A stretch of 7,711 nt of DNA, from assembly GCA_038231395.1 (NCBI GenBank), contig JBBRLL010000097.1:1-7711 (forward strand), in the 5' to 3' direction. This DNA comes from Stagnihabitans sp038231395. GTDB lineage: Bacteria > Pseudomonadota > Alphaproteobacteria > Rhodobacterales > Rhodobacteraceae. Each line of letters starts with the position of its first letter. Position 1 is the first letter of the stretch. Positions 6,086 to 7,711 of this stretch are shown here, in pieces. The position numbers and the translations under genes are program-made. Under the pieces are notes generated by a model. The model ran no database searches and was not told the origin of the DNA. It saw nothing but the letters and a program-made list of their open reading frames with translations.

Positions 6086-7120
6086 ATGACCCAGATGATG
6101 AAAGCAGCCGTGCTCCACGCCCTCAGAACGCCCCTGGTGATCGAACAGGTGCCGGTCCCCGAACCGGACTATGGTGAATTGCTGATCCGGGTCATTGCCT
6201 GCGGGGTCTGTCACAGCGATCTGCACGCGGTCGATGGCGATTGGACGCCGGGGCCCACCTTGCCCCTGATCCCGGGGCATGAGGTGGCCGGGACCGTCGC
6301 CGCGATGGGCCCCGGTGTCACCGGGTTTGCCATCGGCGACGAGGTTGGTGTGCCGTGGATGTATTCTTCGTGCGGGACCTGCGAATTCTGCCTTGCCGGG
6401 ATGGAGACGATCTGCCCGAAAGGGGAGGCGACCGGCTACAGCAAGCCGGGCGGCTATGCCGAATACATGATTGCGCCTGCGGCCTATGTGGGCCGCCTGC
6501 CGCAGGGTACCGACCCCTATGCCATGGCCCCGATCCTGTGCGCGGGCGTGACGACCTACCGCGGCCTGAAACGCAGCGGGGCGCGGCCGGGGCAATGGGT
6601 GGCCATCCTTGGCATTGGCGGCCTTGGTCATATCGCGGTGCAATATGCCCGCGCCATGGGATTGCGGGTCGCGGCTGTCGATGTCTCGGACGAGAAGCTG
6701 GAACTTGCACGCGCGCTTGGGGCCGAGGTGCTGGTCAATGGCGCGCAGACCGACGCCGTAGCAGCCATCCAGGCGCAGATCGGCGGGGCCCATGCCACGG
6801 TAGTGACGGCCGTGGCCACGACCGCGTTCGAACAAGCCATCCGCATGCTGCGCCCGGCAGGCACCGCCATCTATATCGGCCTGCCCGGCGGTAAATCCGA
6901 TGAGATCCGCGCCTCGATCTCGGCCATCACCAATTGGGAACTGACGGTGCGCGGATCGAATGTCGGCACGCGTCAGGACATGGCCGAAGCGGTGGCATTT
7001 GCCGCACGGGGTCTGGTCAAGGCCACGATCCGCACCATCGCCCTGGAAGACATCAACGCGACGCTGGAAGAGATGCGCCAGGGCAAGATCGTGGGCCGCG
7101 TCGTTCTGAAGCTTGGCTAA
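6086..7120 (+). CDS. Zinc-dependent alcohol dehydrogenase, medium-chain family (AdhP-like)
   Basis: This 344-residue cytoplasmic enzyme should oxidise an alcohol to an aldehyde (or the reverse). Catalytic-zinc ligands are in CGVCHSDLH (Cys42), the GHE motif (His65, Glu66) and Cys152. Structural-zinc cysteines are Cys96, Cys99, Cys102 and Cys110 in SSCGTCEFC and METIC. The Rossmann motif is GIGGLGH (176-182), and an aspartate follows at the end of the second strand (AAVDVSDEK, Asp199), which favours NAD over NADP. Length is normal for the tetrameric bacterial class. The frame is open upstream to 5855, but that would overlap the divergent regulator by about 145 nt with unconserved sequence. ATG 6086 (MTQMMKAAVLH) was chosen; 6095 or 6098 are possible. 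No clear Shine-Dalgarno precedes any of them. It is divergent from the regulator-transporter operon, so the two may act in one pathway; the substrate is unknown. Confidence 0.93.
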   Translation: MTQMMKAAVLHALRTPLVIEQVPVPEPDYGELLIRVIACGVCHSDLHAVDGDWTPGPTLPLIPGHEVAGTVAAMGPGVTGFAIGDEVGVPWMYSSCGTCEFCLAGMETICPKGEATGYSKPGGYAEYMIAPAAYVGRLPQGTDPYAMAPILCAGVTTYRGLKRSGARPGQWVAILGIGGLGHIAVQYARAMGLRVAAVDVSDEKLELARALGAEVLVNGAQTDAVAAIQAQIGGAHATVVTAVATTAFEQAIRMLRPAGTAIYIGLPGGKSDEIRASISAITNWELTVRGSNVGTRQDMAEAVAFAARGLVKATIRTIALEDINATLEEMRQGKIVGRVVLKLG

Positions 7121-7194
7121 GGCAAACAGCATCAGTTTCAGACGAATGCAGAAACCTCTCAGTTTTCCAGCAATGGCAATCTGTTAGACGATGT

Positions 7195-7587
7195 CGAGGC
7201 CGCGCCACGCTATGATAGCAACGCCACTGTTCAGCGTGGCGCTTGTCATAGGCGCCATGAGCGGTCACCGTGCCGATCTCTTCGCGTTTTGGGATATGGT
7301 CGAGCAGTTCCGGCACGGGGGGCTCTCACTGTCGCTGCTGGGCGTAAACTCCACGGCGCGGATGTCAGACGTGGCGGTATCCCCATAGCGGGATGCAGTT
7401 GCGCCACTGGCGGTGGCCGTGAACGCCATGCTTGCGCGCCTGCCACTCGCCATCGCTGGGGAACTTGATCCCCGTGCTGTCAACGAGCAGATTCAAGGGA
7501 CCTTCTGCGCGTTGATACGGGATCTGGACGGCGCGTTTCTTCTGCCGTCGGCACAGCGTCGTGTAGTCGGGGGCCCCCTGTGTCAGG
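7195..7587 (-). pseudogene. IS5-family transposase remnant
   Basis: Reading the minus strand and switching frames recovers a contiguous IS5-type DDE transposase middle section. First comes PDYTTLCRRQKKRAVQIPY and LNLLVDSTGIKF with the first catalytic aspartate (codon 7481-7479), then QARKHGVHGHRQWRN. Next, in a second frame, TATSDIRAVEFTPSSDSES. Then, in a third frame, PELLDHIPKREEIGTVTAHGAYD. Frames break near 7405, near 7385 and at a C6 run (7317-7322). The second catalytic aspartate (ADGAYD in relatives) is a histidine codon at 7259-7257. The N-terminal third and all of the C-terminal part with the catalytic glutamate are absent. It is a dead fragment. Its dehydrogenase-side edge, near 7195-7230, is not sharply defined. 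Confidence 0.75.
7202..7242. repeat. Perfect 10-bp inverted repeat with 21-bp loop
   Basis: GCGCCACGCT (7202-7211) is exactly repeated in inverse at 7233-7242. It lies about 80 bp after the dehydrogenase stop, at the decayed end of the IS5 remnant. It may form a hairpin in the dehydrogenase transcript and help end or protect it, although no T-run follows. It may equally be a rearrangement scar in the IS. Confidence 0.6.
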
Positions 7588-7711
7588 GAAGTTGTCCGCT
7601 GCTCTACTTTTCCTCTATTTATCAGGTGGGCGGGATAGGACGATGACGTGGGATATTCACCGGAACGAAAAGCGGCTGTGCTGAAGCGTATGCTGCCGCC
7701 AAACGCCGTGG
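7581..7711 (+). mobile_element. Probable left end of a second insertion sequence inserted in the IS5 remnant
   Basis: Recognisable IS5 transposase sequence stops abruptly near 7587, and 60 bp later a transposase-like small ORF begins in the opposite direction. This implies an element end near 7581-7590 (TGTCAGGGAA). The exact terminal repeat cannot be fixed, because the other end lies outside the window. Confidence 0.4.
7648..7711 (+). CDS. 5' end of a transposase OrfA-like gene
   Basis: A GTG at 7648, 7 nt after AGGA (7637-7640), opens a frame reading GYSPERKAAVLKRMLPPN before it leaves the window. This N-terminal pattern (YSPERK..LLKRMLPP) is typical of small helix-turn-helix OrfA proteins of IS3-like elements, which bind the IS ends and act with a DDE OrfB made by frameshifting. 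Only 21 codons are visible, so the family call is tentative. An ATG at 7643 is in another frame and stops after 13 codons. Confidence 0.5.
   Translation, partial: MGYSPERKAAVLKRMLPPNAV

Noticed and set aside
6065..7132. A 355-codon open frame on the minus strand opposite the dehydrogenase
   Set aside because: It mirrors the codon pattern of the high-GC dehydrogenase gene, is rich in His, Arg, Gly and Asp, has no domain-like pattern, and the dehydrogenase on the other strand has all its motifs.
7413..7646. A 77-codon plus-strand frame at the right edge
   Set aside because: It crosses from the IS5 remnant (antisense) into the leader of the next IS; no independent coding signal.
1..7711. CRISPR array, tRNA, rRNA, riboswitch or a complete defence system
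   Set aside because: No spaced direct repeats, cloverleaf or rRNA-like stretches were seen, and the only defence-like gene is the broken helicase.

Overview
The window looks like a piece of an alphaproteobacterial chromosome or plasmid, most likely Rhodobacteraceae (roseobacter group). This rests on high GC, on proteins with the style of that group, and on a polyamine-type ABC transporter with a LuxR-type regulator and a divergent dehydrogenase. It is an inference from sequence character, not a database match.

Layout. (1) Positions 1-998 are broken accessory DNA on the minus strand. They hold the 3' part of an SF2 helicase / restriction-type gene that begins only at helicase motif VI, followed at the edge by the first 15 codons of another gene that resembles a transposase start. 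(2) Positions 1088-6000 are a tight five-gene minus-strand block, transcribed in this order: LuxR-type regulator, periplasmic substrate-binding protein, ABC ATPase, first permease, second permease. Joints are very tight (16 nt, 62 nt with a strong stem-loop, 0 nt, and a 4-nt ATGA overlap). (3) Positions 6001-6085 are a short divergent control region with a 16-bp near-perfect palindrome. (4) Positions 6086-7120 on the plus strand encode a complete zinc-dependent, probably NAD-linked alcohol dehydrogenase. (5) Positions from about 7195 to the end are mobile-element debris: a frameshifted IS5-family transposase remnant on the minus strand, cut by what looks like the left end of a second IS whose small ORF starts at 7648 on the plus strand.

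How it may work together. The LuxR protein heads the transporter operon and faces the dehydrogenase across a palindrome, so it is a good candidate to control both directions. The transporter belongs to the PotABCD/PotFGHI (spermidine/putrescine) class, but the real substrate cannot be read from the sequence. The adjacent dehydrogenase makes an alcohol or amino-alcohol-like compound a reasonable guess. The cassette is intact and sits between decayed mobile DNA on both sides, so it is probably part of an accessory island. No CRISPR array, tRNA or rRNA gene, or complete defence system was seen.
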